This document shows positions 1 to 10,028 of a DNA stretch of 64,000 nucleotides, one piece after another. The notes under the pieces were generated by a model. The model searched no databases and was not told the origin of the DNA. It saw only the letters and a list, made by a program, of their open reading frames with translations. Source of the stretch: Pseudeuparius sepicola (Eukaryota > Arthropoda > Insecta > Coleoptera > Anthribidae); NCBI GenBank assembly GCA_963920635.1, contig OY987301.1, positions 22,610,501 through 22,674,500 of the forward strand, given 5' to 3'. A program made the translations under genes and the position numbers. Numbering within the stretch: the stretch's first letter is position 1; each line of letters opens with the position of its first letter.

Positions 1-350
1 AGGTTGCAGACAATTTTAATATATACAGGGAAAAAAAAATTCAAACATTGAACGAACGAAGCATTCGTATTAAATATTGCATTTTTTTAAAAATGAAATG
101 CGCTGTAAGCTGTAACTGGTGAGATATGAAAGTTATAAAAAAAGTTTTATAAGGCAAAGTTGTAGAGCTTATTATTATGCACAGGCTGGGAAAAAAATTT
201 CAAAAAATAAATAAATAAGAGACCACCCCTATTGCACAAAACCCTGAAGGGGTTCGAGTGTGATTTTTTGGTTGGATACTCAGGAGGCAGTCCTCGACCA
301 ACCCTGAAAAATTCAACTTGCCAGCATTTATTTTTTTGCACAATAGATAA
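1..350. repeat. Degenerate foldback-arm remnant
   Basis: No gene is seen here. From about 115 to 345 the sequence resembles the right outer arm of the foldback at 41279-41495. Both contain a stretch running from an AAGTTGTAGAG-like block, through an A-rich tract and ACCACCCCTATTG, to GATTTTTTGG and a CTCAGGA block followed by CCAACCCTGAAAA. Only one arm is visible, so this is probably a dead, truncated family member lying inside the long last visible intron of ABCF3. The family link is by eye. Confidence 0.45.
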
Positions 351-362
351 ATATCCTGGACT

Positions 363-1334
363 ATGACAAAAGCTCATAAACATCACCCCCGTAGCGCCGT
401 AGAAAGAACAACTCTGCCACGTCAACTAGGAGGAAGAGGATTGGCAGACCTCAGCAAGCAATTGGACCAACAAATATTAAATCTGCGCAATTATTTCCGC
501 AGGCAGGCCAACAGCTCCACACTACATAGGGCTATATGCGGAGCAGACGTCTCAACACCGCTACGTCTGACGGAACACGAGCATCAAAATCACCACCGAA
601 CCGACAACGATAAACTACTGAGGTGGTTGGAGAAGCCGCTGCGCGGGAGGCATCCTAATGAGGTCAACCAGGAACATGTCGACAAGTTAGCGTCGAACTA
701 TTGGCTGACCTCAGGACGAATGTTCCCCGAGACGGAAGGCTTCTTACTGGCCATAAAAGATCAGGTTATACCAACTCGCAACTACCTAAAATTCATTGTA
801 GGAGATGCAGCGGTAGTGGATGACAGATGCAGATACGGGTGCCCAACTTCAGAAACAATCCAGCACATAACAGGAGGATGTCAGATGTTCGCATCAACGG
901 AATATAAGGAACGACACGATTCGGTTGCCAAGATCTTGTACTGGGATCGTACAGTTCTTACAGATCAACGAGTTGCCCATAACAGGCCAGACCTTATAAT
1001 AGTTGATAAAATTTCCAGGAAGACAACTCTGATTGATGTGGCTATCCCAAACAACAACAACCTGCGTGTAAAGCCGGTCGAGAAGATCGCGAAGTACAGA
1101 GACTTAGAAGAGCGAATTAGAAGGCAATGGGAAATGGAAAACGTTCGGACGGTTCCAATCATCATGTCAACAACTGGTGTTATACCAAAAAGTTTGCTGA
1201 GAAACATCAAAGAGCTGGGTCTAACTGATAATCTTTACAGGTCCATGCAGAAAGCGGTACTACTTGCGACAGCCCGAACAGTCAGGAAATTCATGGGGAG
1301 TGCAGGAACGTCCAACAAGATCAATGTCACCTAA
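363..1334 (+). mobile_element. 5'-truncated LINE, restriction-like endonuclease type (R2/R4-like), C-terminal part
   Basis: An open frame of 323 codons matches the C-terminal region of early-branching LINEs (R2/R4/Dong type). After the thumb-like block containing AVERTTLPRQLGGRGLADL there is a CCHC motif (C-x3-C-x7-H-x4-C, within CRYGCPTSETIQHITGGC). A PD-(D/E)xK-type endonuclease core follows, with RPDLIIVD and then LIDVAIP. The reverse transcriptase palm is absent, so the copy is 5'-truncated, as is normal for target-primed insertions. About 115 bp of likely 3' UTR follow, ending near 1452 in a TAA-rich tail. The frame is intact, which suggests a fairly recent insertion. It lies antisense within the ABCF3 intron. 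The clade is inferred; R4/Dong and R2 cannot be separated here. Confidence 0.8.
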
Positions 1335-1451
1335 GGCCCGATAACATGGCAAGGGTCTCGTCGGAGCCAGATCCTTTTGGTATTCGGGATACCAGGGATC
1401 TGAGTGAATGTTCCCTGTAGAGGGAGTGCGAATGCCTTTTGGCTAAGTCGA

Positions 1452-3126
1452 TAATAATAAAATGTCTTTATTAACTACATAGGCAAAGTCTAGCTACAAT
1501 AGCCACTCAAACTTAACCTATATCTAAAATACAAAGTACAGTATTTATTTAGAATCAATAGAATGTTATTTATGTGTGTGTAGTTTAAAGTTAAAGTAGC
1601 GTAGTATTAAACGTATTAAACAAGTGAACAGCGTTATAAGTACACGATTTCCGAAACATAGCTGTCTTATATAATGGCATAGTGAGCACAGCACGGTGTC
1701 TCAAATTTAAATCATGAACACCCTGCCGGAAAATAAATTTATCTCTTAAATATAAAGGTAGGGATGTATTTATGACTCATTTATTTTAAACAAGATAGAA
1801 AGTTATTCTTGAAGAGATTTTTAATGTTTAGCCAATGTAAATGCTTATAAGAAGGTGAGATATGGTCATATTTCCACAAACCACAAACGAACCGGCAACA
1901 TGTATTTTGGATTTTTTTTTAGACGGGACAATGTGATGGAATCCCCACATGGAACATAGATGATGTTGCAATACGATAAACGTGACAAAACGAGACTCTG
2001 ACACAATCTCAATTTAGTCAGAATTTTTTTGTTAGTATAGTAGCCTTAGATTCATGTAACACTGTTTTGTAACTTGTGTGACGTGGGCAAAAATTTTAAT
2101 TTTTTGTCAAAATAGAGACCGAGATTTTTTGCAGTGTCCACCACATCAATTTTATCATTGCCGATGCAAATGTCCATTTTTGATTTAACGTAGGCTCTTT
2201 TTTTCTTTGAGCAAAAGATTATGACTTTTGATTTTAATGAATTTAAGTGCAAATTGTGGCCATCTACATATTTTTTAATACCATTGAGATCATGATTTAT
2301 GGCCTGTGCTGCATGTTCAGAATTGTCAGGTTTCAAATGATGGTAAAGTTGTGTGTCATCTGCAAAGAATTGAACAGAACAGTTTGTTACAATATTTGTC
2401 AAGTCCGCCATGTAAATCAAGAACAACAAAGGTCCCAAGACTGAACCTTGGGGGACACCAAAGGATATTTGTAGCGATGATGATAACTGATTATTTAATT
2501 TTACTTTTTGTTGGCAATTAATCAAATATGTATTAAAAAATGAAAGAGAAACTTTATCAAAACCGATATATTTACACTTTGCTACAAGCAGTTTATGATT
2601 AATTGTGTCAAAGGCCTTACTAAAATCCAGCAGCACCAAGGCTGTGGCCAAACCGTTATCGCCAGCACGAAAAATGTTGTCACATAAATTCAAGAGAGAT
2701 GTTGCTGTATCATAGCCCTTTCTAAAGCCGGATTGGTGAATTGGAAGTAGATTATTTGCAGTTAGATATACAACTTTTTCAAGAATTTTTGACAGAACTG
2801 ACAAAATAGATATTTGTCGCAAGTCGCCAAATTCCGATGGATTGGATGTTTTAGGCAATGGTATGACCAGGGCCTCTTTCCAGAGAGATGGAAAGTATCG
2901 GGTTTGAAGGCAACAATTTATTTTGTGACAGATGCACTTGTGTATGACGCGTAAACAAAGTTTTACCATCTGGACTGTCAAATCATCTGGACCTCTAGCA
3001 TTTGATTTTATATCGCTTATTATTTTTATTATTGTAGATACTTCGACAGGTTTGAGATTGAGACTTGTAGAATGATTGAATTTACGAGTGTTAAAAATCT
3101 ATATTTTGGGCACATTTAGTGTCACT
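1452..3126 (-). mobile_element. Jockey-like non-LTR retrotransposon fragment with reverse transcriptase domain
   Basis: The minus strand encodes a recognisable reverse transcriptase. It runs from KSNARGPDDLTVQM through SGFRKGYDTATSL, LLDFSKAFDTINHKLL and FGVPQGSVLGPLLFLIY to the catalytic FADDTQLY. The best open frame covers 2981-2052. The 3' end is near 1455, where AATAAAG and a TTA-type tail are seen on the minus strand. There is an in-frame TAG about 40 codons upstream of the GPDD block, so the copy is dead. The element appears to continue beyond the small transposon at 3127-3788, to roughly 3900. The apurinic endonuclease half is not recognised. Confidence 0.85.
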
Positions 3127-3788
3127 CTCAGAGAAATAACCAAGGATAGAGGGAGCCACAGCCTCAAAATACATACATTTGTAGTCAACCAACATCTTAT
3201 GCAAATTTATCGAAGTAAACAAACATTAGGCCCGTGTGTACAACGTTTACCTGAGATAGGTTATGTCCTGAGAAATATCAATTTAGCCACATACCACACA
3301 CTTTCTGCGTCCCATTGTATACAAAATCAGTCACTATATCCTAAATACTAATAAATAGCCTTTAAAATAACAGAAAAACAATTAAAAACGGGAAAAATCC
3401 ATACGTAAACAATCGGAAAACTTGACATGCTGGGCATACACAAAACAAATATCGCTGAGTTAACGGACGCCGCGCCTGCGGCAGCAAAAGCAGCGTTGCC
3501 ATGTCGGGCGGTTTGAGGTATCTGTGACGATTTTATTAAAGTGATAATTAGATAGTATAATTACACTGCAATTTAGTTTTAGTTTAAAATTGTTACAAAC
3601 AAGAAATTAATAACTACATTTGTTAATTTAGCATTATGGGAGGTGTGCCTTCATTGAATCTCATTATTAAACCCTTCTATTTTGAAATGAAATGCTGTAA
3701 ACAATGGAGTACGCGGCATCACTCAAAAAGATGTTGGCTTTGTTTACTTTTTGTTCTTACTCCCTCTATCCTTGGTTATTTCTCTGAG
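3127..3788. mobile_element. Small non-autonomous DNA transposon, copy 1 (8-bp target duplication)
   Basis: The 662-bp element starts CTCAGAGAAATAACCAAGG and ends in the reverse complement, giving a terminal inverted repeat of about 29 bp. It is flanked on both sides by GTGTCACT (3119-3126 and 3789-3796), an exact 8-bp target duplication. Its interior matches the reverse complement of the copy at 7950-8958. No transposase frame is present. An 8-bp duplication fits the hAT or P superfamilies; the terminal sequence does not let me choose. It interrupts the jockey-like LINE, so it is younger than that insertion. Confidence 0.88.
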
Positions 3789-5084
3789 GTGTCACTATTT
3801 TAGAAAATGGAAATAAAAAATTTATTGATTTCATCCGGGTTCTGCAAATGCAGTGGTATACTAGTAGACATTTTATTTTTTTGAATGTTGAACGCTTTGA
3901 GTGTTTTGTAACATTGCGAAGAGTTTATGGAGTAGTATACGGTGATACGTAGTTTTTTATTTGGTTTAAATAAATTTTAATGTTATCATTTGTCTTTTCT
4001 TGGGTGGCTTATATAAGTGCCTCACTCAAAATATCTCTGCTGTTTTTTGACAGAAGAAATCGGTGTCTTTAAAAAGTTATTTCAAAAAAATGCACCTTTC
4101 AAAAAATTGTGAAGTTGAATTTTAATACAGAATATTATTAATGAATTCAATTAGTATTCAATATTCTCAATCGATGGGAATTTCCTATTGAGAATATTGA
4201 ATACTGGGTGTCTCATTTGAAGAAAAAAAAAGAAACTTTTTGACATAATTCGTGAATGCGATCTTCGGTTTTCATTCCGTTTTCATCATCGTAATCAGCA
4301 GAAAAATACTACTAGTTTGCCTATTTAACTAACTTTGTAGCTAAAGTAATAACGAAGTTAGCAATAGTGCCGACTTAGGTTTGAAAACCCTGTATAGTAT
4401 TATATTGTTATCTCTAATAATAACAAAACAGCAAATTTTCATTTTTTGATAAATTTGATCAAATATAATAAATTTACATCTTTGCATGGTGAGACGTTTC
4501 GGAATAAATTAAATTGAAGGGTTGCTTTATTTTCTAACACATCAACAAACACTGGAGAAAGCGGTTAATTTCAATGTCAGGTCCATCCTAGGCTGGATAT
4601 ATTATTTAAAATCAGTTAAATTGAATTGTCTACTTATCCATTCTGTAGGTTGTAATGAATACTGCAAATATACACGTGGGAGTAGAAAAAAAACCTTGTT
4701 AATGTTATATACCTACGAAGCCTACAATTTGTCCTAATTTTCTGTTAATTGTGGACTTGCTAGTTGAATCAGTCTGGATCTGGCGATTTCGCCATACTGA
4801 TGCCCAGGTGGCATTTTAAGCTTGCTAAAATTATGGATTTAGCAGAGGAATTTTTAGCTAAAGTAGCTAAAGCTGAAATATTACCTTGCAAGTCTAGACT
4901 TAATTACGCAAAATAGTTAAATTTTTTAACTAGAAATCTGAAAACATTATATACCTATACTGAAAGCTATCGGAACACATTATGGATCATAATGCCTATA
5001 GAGGTTTGTTTATATATTTCATATCCTAGCAAGAATACCCCAATGATGATGAAATCAACAGTTATATGGTACTTTTATACTCAC
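3789..5084. other. ABCF3 intron sequence without recognised coding content
   Basis: The first ~120 bp are probably the continuation of the interrupted LINE. A near-perfect hairpin lies at 4153-4205: 19-bp arms around a 15-bp loop. I searched the minus strand here for the second ABCF3 Walker A (GENGAGKST-like) and saw none. The rest looks like ordinary AT-rich intron sequence. Confidence 0.5.
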
Positions 5085-7471
5085 TATACATATCCTTGAT
5101 TCCAGTGTTGCTCCAATATTCACATTGCTGAATATAATCCTGTCGACATTGTACCTAAACATAACTTCGTTCAGTTGCAAAATTGGTGGCGAGAGTGGCT
5201 CAGTATCGGGTAGCTTCAAGACCACTTCGGTGTCCTTAATTATGGGTTTCAGTTCGGGGAGTTTTTCCAACATTTTAATCTTAGATTGAACCAGTGCGGC
5301 CCTATTTGCGTTGTATCTAAATCTGTCGATGAACTCTTGAACGTGCTGCCTTTGTTGCATTTGCGCTTCGTATTCTCGCTGCTGGTTTTTGAGTTTCTCA
5401 TTTTTAGTTTTCTCGAATTGTTCATAGTTGCCCCTAGAATTTTAGGTAGGTATACCAAAGTGAATTAAATATTTTTATATTATAAAGATGTACCTGTAAG
5501 GTTCTATCCTCTGTGAATGTAAGTGCAAAATATCAGTTGGCACAGCTTCTAGAAAGTTACGATCGTGGGAAATAACAAGTAACGTAGTGGGCCAGATTTG
5601 TAGGTAATTTTCCAACCAAATAATTGCTTTTATGTCCAACATGTTTGTCGGTTCGTCAAGTAACAGTAAATCGGGTCTGAAATAAAAATAAATTCTTCTG
5701 TTTTGAGCCAAGTATTTTTTTATATTTTTTTAATAATCTCAAAAAATTCACATTCCTTGCAAACTATCTTATTATATTGGATCGCACTGACTGCAGTTCA
5801 CGATTCACGCCACGACATTTGGCCTTGAACGAAAAGTGCTTAGTCGACTACCATATTTATACGAATATTTCTAATGGGAACTTGAGAGTTGAAGACCAAA
5901 AAGTTTTGTATAGTGTACATTGCTACATGTACTTAGCACAGATTTTCGGTGGTTCACTTTATTTTATATATAATATATATATTTATTTTCTGACCTAGAC
6001 GCCCCCTACTGAAAAACGGAAATTTTATTTTTAATTTTTATGAGTTACTTGATAGCTATCCTTGTACCAAGGCACTGAAGTTATGTTTAAGTTATATACA
6101 AATGACAGAGTAGAGGCTTTGTGAAGGTGTTCTTTAAACAAAATCATCCTCACCTAGAAAACAGAGCTCTAGCCAGTGCGAGCCTCATCCTCCACCCACC
6201 GGAAAATGTCTTCGTTGCCTGCTGTTGCATTTGAGAAGTAAAACCTAGACCGTTTAATATTATCGATGCCCTCGCCGGAGCTTTATCTGCTTCGATATTT
6301 TGCAGCTGTGCGTATAGCTCCGAGAGTTTAGTATTTAATTCTGGATCATTGCAACCTGAGTTTATTTTTGCAGTTAATTCTTTTTCTTGTTGAAGCAAGT
6401 CATGCCGAATTGTATCACATTCTAAAACGCTGTCGATCGCTAAAGTCTCATCGCCAGTTACCTGAAATTGGAAAAAGGTTAGAAATTAATTAGGCATCCA
6501 GCGACTGTTGTATACTTCTTGCTCCACATGCAATATACTAATATGTGAGGGTATTTTTAGTTGGCCATTAGATATCATTCGAAGCAAAGTACTTTTTCCC
6601 AACCCATTTCTTCCTACAAGACCATATCGTCGACCGTATGCTAACACTAGATCTGCTCCTTGAATTAACACTCTAAAATATATAACGTGACAAAAATGTA
6701 ACAAAAAATCTCAAATTATTGCACAAACCGATCTCCATACGCTATGTCAAAGTTTTCAATTCGTATATCTTGGGTCCGATTATTTCCTTTTGCCTCTAGT
6801 TTGCTTTCTTTTTTACTCGTCACTTGAGAAGCAGTTGCAGTTTGTAATTTTGGCACCACAACTATTTTTGTTTCCTTAGTTCGTTTCTCTTGTTTTTCTT
6901 GAAGTTTTGCTTGGGCTTTCTCCAATTTTCTGGCATCAACTTTCTAAAAAATAAGCATTATTTACATGCAAAATTGTAAAGCCCTAACAGCAGCATTTAC
7001 AAGTGTGTCATCTCTTTGCATGAGCCATATACTTTTTACTTCGTCTACAGTAGTTTCTAAATTTTCAGCCATTGACCCTAAATGGACAGGCGCATTTAAA
7101 ACTTTCATAGTTCCATTACTAACAGTGGATTTTTCTGGTCGAAGCATATTAAGCAGTTCATTGCAAATGTTTCTAAAAATCAATGCAAAGGATTATTGCT
7201 AAAATCAATTGCAAAAATTGTGCAACATTACCTTATGTCTTCTTCAGACTTGTCAGAAGATTCTTGTAAAACCTCACCAACAGCTTCATAAACTTCTTCT
7301 ACGTCTTCGAAATCTTCAGCACCATTCCGAAGAACGCCTAAAGTTATTTCCAGGTTCGGCATTAGTAAAGATGTAGGACAATTTGTATGAAAAATTACCT
7401 TCAACATAATGTTTAAGATCTTCATCAATAGTAGGAAATACAGACTTTATATATTCGCTACAAGTAGTCAT
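5085..7471 (-). CDS. ABCF3: ATP-binding cassette subfamily F member 3, 5' eight exons (partial at window edge)
   Basis: A cytosolic ABC protein without membrane domains; the ABCF family acts on ribosomes and translation. Exons join in frame: 7471-7399, 7337-7232, 7172-7001, 6943-6729, 6672-6516, 6461-6154, 5676-5494 and 5433-5085, giving 521 codons. The ATG at 7471 is the first in frame after an in-frame TAG. The N-terminus (SEYIKSVFPTIDEDL) and the charged KLEKAQAKLQEKQEKR linker are typical. NBD1 is complete: Walker A GRNGLGKST (K215), signature FSGGWRMRLALARALF and Walker B LLLLDEPTNMLD. The linker after NBD1 (QQREYEAQMQQRQHVQEF) and the start of NBD2 (SPPILQLNEV, LESRICI) follow. Exon 8 ends at a consensus GTGAGT donor directly before the second Walker A. 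The last ~190 residues of the usual ~710 are not seen and should lie left of the window. It is head-to-head with RRN3. Confidence 0.93.
5677..6153. other. ABCF3 intron 6, no further content recognised
   Basis: This 477-bp intron lies between ABCF3 exons 6 and 7, with donor GTGAGG and acceptor TTTTCAG on the minus strand. Near 6060 it holds a TACCAAGGCACTGAAGTT block that resembles the arms of the small hairpin at 32797-32870. This is probably an old single-arm remnant of the same repeat. Confidence 0.6.
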
Positions 7472-7949
7472 AGCGCAAAAAGTGACTTTAATATTCAAGT
7501 CATATAAAATGTTGCTAAAAATTTCCAAGTCTTTCAACTAAACTCCCGTACTCCGCTCACAGCCGTCTTCTCCTTTCCAAATTTTTTATAAAAAGGTTTG
7601 ACACACAGAACAGGTTTGACACACAGAAAAGAAAGGTTAGGATACGATTAACGAATTTGACATGTAATCACAAATCAACAAAATCATATGACCAAAAATC
7701 GACAAAAATCCAACTCAAATCCTTTCCATCATTCTGAGTTCTCTGCTGTGAATCAAGAAAAAACTGTGGAAATCACAGATCCCGATTCCGTTATTGGAAA
7801 GTAAAGGCCAGTGGAGTAATGGCCTTCTATCAGTTAAGTTCGAACCACAGACACAGAAAAGGTTAGTTTATAACAGAGTTCCAGAGTAGGCATTTAGTTG
7901 ATATAGGAGCGTGTATAATTTCAAAAAATTAGAATGTGATGGAATTCAC
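7472..7949. promoter_or_regulatory. ABCF3 upstream region (divergent with RRN3)
   Basis: The space between the ABCF3 ATG and the first inserted transposon. It should contain the ABCF3 5' UTR and proximal promoter, but no TATA box or clear initiator is evident. A GGTTTGACACACAGAA unit is tandemly duplicated at about 7595-7628. Confidence 0.4.
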
Positions 7950-8958
7950 CTCAGAGAAATAACCAAGGATAGAGGGAGTAGGAACAAAAAGTAAACAAAG
8001 CCAACATCTTTTTGAATGATGCCGCGTACTCCATTGTTTACAGCATATCATTTCAAAATAGAAGGGTTTAATAATGGGATTCAATGAAGGCACACCTCTC
8101 ATAACGCTAAATTACCAAATGTAGTTATTAATTTCTAGTTTGTAACAATTTTAAACTAAAACTAAATTGCAGTGTAATTATAGTTTCTAATTATCACTTT
8201 AATAAAATCGTCACAGATACCTCAAACCGCCCGACATGGCAACGCTGCTTTTGCTGCCGCGGGCGCCGCGTCCGAAGAGGGGGTTGCCGACAGCGAAAGT
8301 GACGTTAGATTTCGTATATTTTTAAGTTGTATAGCATAAAATCTAATAACATTTTACCTGGAAAAAATTTAGTACAAACATCTCTGTCTTCATTCTAATC
8401 ATAAGATCTTAACAGCATATTCACTGGAATTATTATTTTTCCCAAGGTTTTCATAACCTATAAAACAAAAGGCTGCTTTTAACGTCTTATGATTAAAATG
8501 AAGACAGAGATGTTTGTACTAAATTTTTGCTAGGTAAAATGTTATTAGATTTTATGCTATACAACTTAAAAAAATGCGAAATCTAACGTCACTTTCGCTG
8601 TCTGCAACCCCCTCTGATGAGTGATGACAGCGATATTTGTTTTGTGTATGCCCAGCATGTCAAGTTTTCCGATTGTTTACGTATGCATTTCTCCCGTTTT
8701 TAATTGTTTTTCTGTTAATTTAAAGGCTATTTATTAGTATTTAGGATATAGTGACTGATTTTGTATACAATGGGACGCAGAAAGTGTGTGGTATGTGGCT
8801 ACATTGATATTTCTCAGGACATAACCTATCTCAGGTAAACGTTGTACACACGGGCCTAATGTTTGTTTACTTCGGTAAATTTGCGTAAGATGTTGGTTGA
8901 CTACAAAGTTATGTATTGTTAGGCTGTTGCTCCCTCTATCCTTGGTTATTTCTCTGAG
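7950..8958. mobile_element. Small non-autonomous DNA transposon, copy 2 (8-bp target duplication), carrying an internal insertion
   Basis: This copy has the same ~29-bp terminal inverted repeat as 3127-3788 and lies in the opposite orientation. It is flanked by GAATTCAC on both sides (7942-7949 and 8959-8966), again an exact 8-bp target duplication. Its flanks match the other copy, but a ~350-bp palindromic block interrupts the middle (8276-8615), making it 1009 bp. It sits in the ABCF3/RRN3 intergenic region. No transposase is encoded. Confidence 0.88.
8276..8615. mobile_element. Foldback inserted inside the 7950-8958 transposon
   Basis: The ends are AGAGGGGGTTGC and its reverse complement. 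The arms continue inward through GACAGCGAAAGTGACG and ACATCTCTGTCTTCAT, so most of the ~340 bp is a palindrome around a ~60-bp centre. In the sister transposon at 3127-3788 the corresponding position is uninterrupted (GCGTCCG next to AGCGATATTTG in the matching orientation), which proves a later insertion. The exact junction and target duplication are unclear because about 13 extra bases lie at the right edge. Confidence 0.75.
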
Positions 8959-9016
8959 GAATTCACCAATGCAATAATGTGACCTTCATAGTTGTTCCAC
9001 AGCTTACCAGGGTAAG

Positions 9017-9836
9017 CAGAATATATACAATAGGTTAGGTTGAAATGAGAAACCAGGGTAAGCTGTGGTTGTTCCATCGAATAGAGGGACCACAGGATTG
9101 GTAACTGGTAACATAAAATAGTTCCTTCAAACCAAAGGCATCGAAGATACGATGCCTTTGCTTCAAACCAACTGACAAGTCAGAACTGTTTTCAATTTCA
9201 ACAAATTAGATCGTTGAGAACAAAACCTTGGTTGAGAACCGGTTTAGAACTGTTGTTGGAACAAACCCATTGTCGTTCCGCCACACCGAACTGTTCGGTG
9301 TACCGCACACATACACATACTTGTAACTTGTACCAGAGCATAGTTGTTTTATATGCTCGGCTGTTGTAACGTAATTTTATTTCAAACGTCCAGTCCATTT
9401 CTCTGGTCCAGTAGTTCAGTCCCTAACCTAACATATATATTTTGTGTTCCTCGTCACAGAGATCATACCTATTATATGAGCCGCGTTCCTTTTGCCAGTT
9501 TTCTTAAGAATTCTTACTTTATCTCAGTTGGTGGCAGTTCCTTTTACAAATGAGGATGTGAGCTAAAGTGAGATTTTTTACCTACCCCTCACCCTTTAAG
9601 CACATCCTCGTGAGGCGAGCGTATTGGCTCAGTTCGGTGGTGGGGAAAATTCCCCTTTCACAAGATGAGCCTTTGACAGAAAAAACAAACTGAGTGGTTC
9701 AGCTAACAACTGAGCTAAAGTTCTCAGTGTAGGGCCAAAAGGAACGCGACTATGATCTCTGTGGTTCCAGTCCATAGACAGAAACGTCACCTGAGCTCAT
9801 TTCTCATTTCATCCTAACCTATTGTATATATTCTGT
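9017..9836. repeat. Intergenic foldback between ABCF3 and RRN3
   Basis: The left end CAGAATATATACAATAGG (9017 onwards) is matched in reverse complement by the right end at 9819-9836. Further inverted blocks follow (GAAATGAGAAA, then CACAGAGATCAT and CGCGTTCCTTTTG at 9456-9496 versus 9738-9764). The element covers most of the RRN3 upstream region and ends about 190 bp before its start codon. It could have supplied promoter sequence. Arm identity is partial, so it is old. Confidence 0.65.
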
Positions 9837-10028
9837 GATTTCAACTTCAAACTCGCCGCAACTTGCAAGAACTATAACCCTATTTCTATTCTAACACGTT
9901 TTGAATATTTTTTTAAGACTTTTATACATTACAATATATTGTTGGTTGTTGTGCAATACAGTATACAGTACAGTGAAAATGTAGAGAAAATCGTTGGATA
10001 CAGCAGAAGAAAAATATTTAATCCGAGC

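Noticed and set aside
9822..10028. Upstream extension of the RRN3 frame
   Set aside because: The frame is open but has no ATG before 10029 and its sequence is unlike RRN3; part of it overlaps the foldback end.
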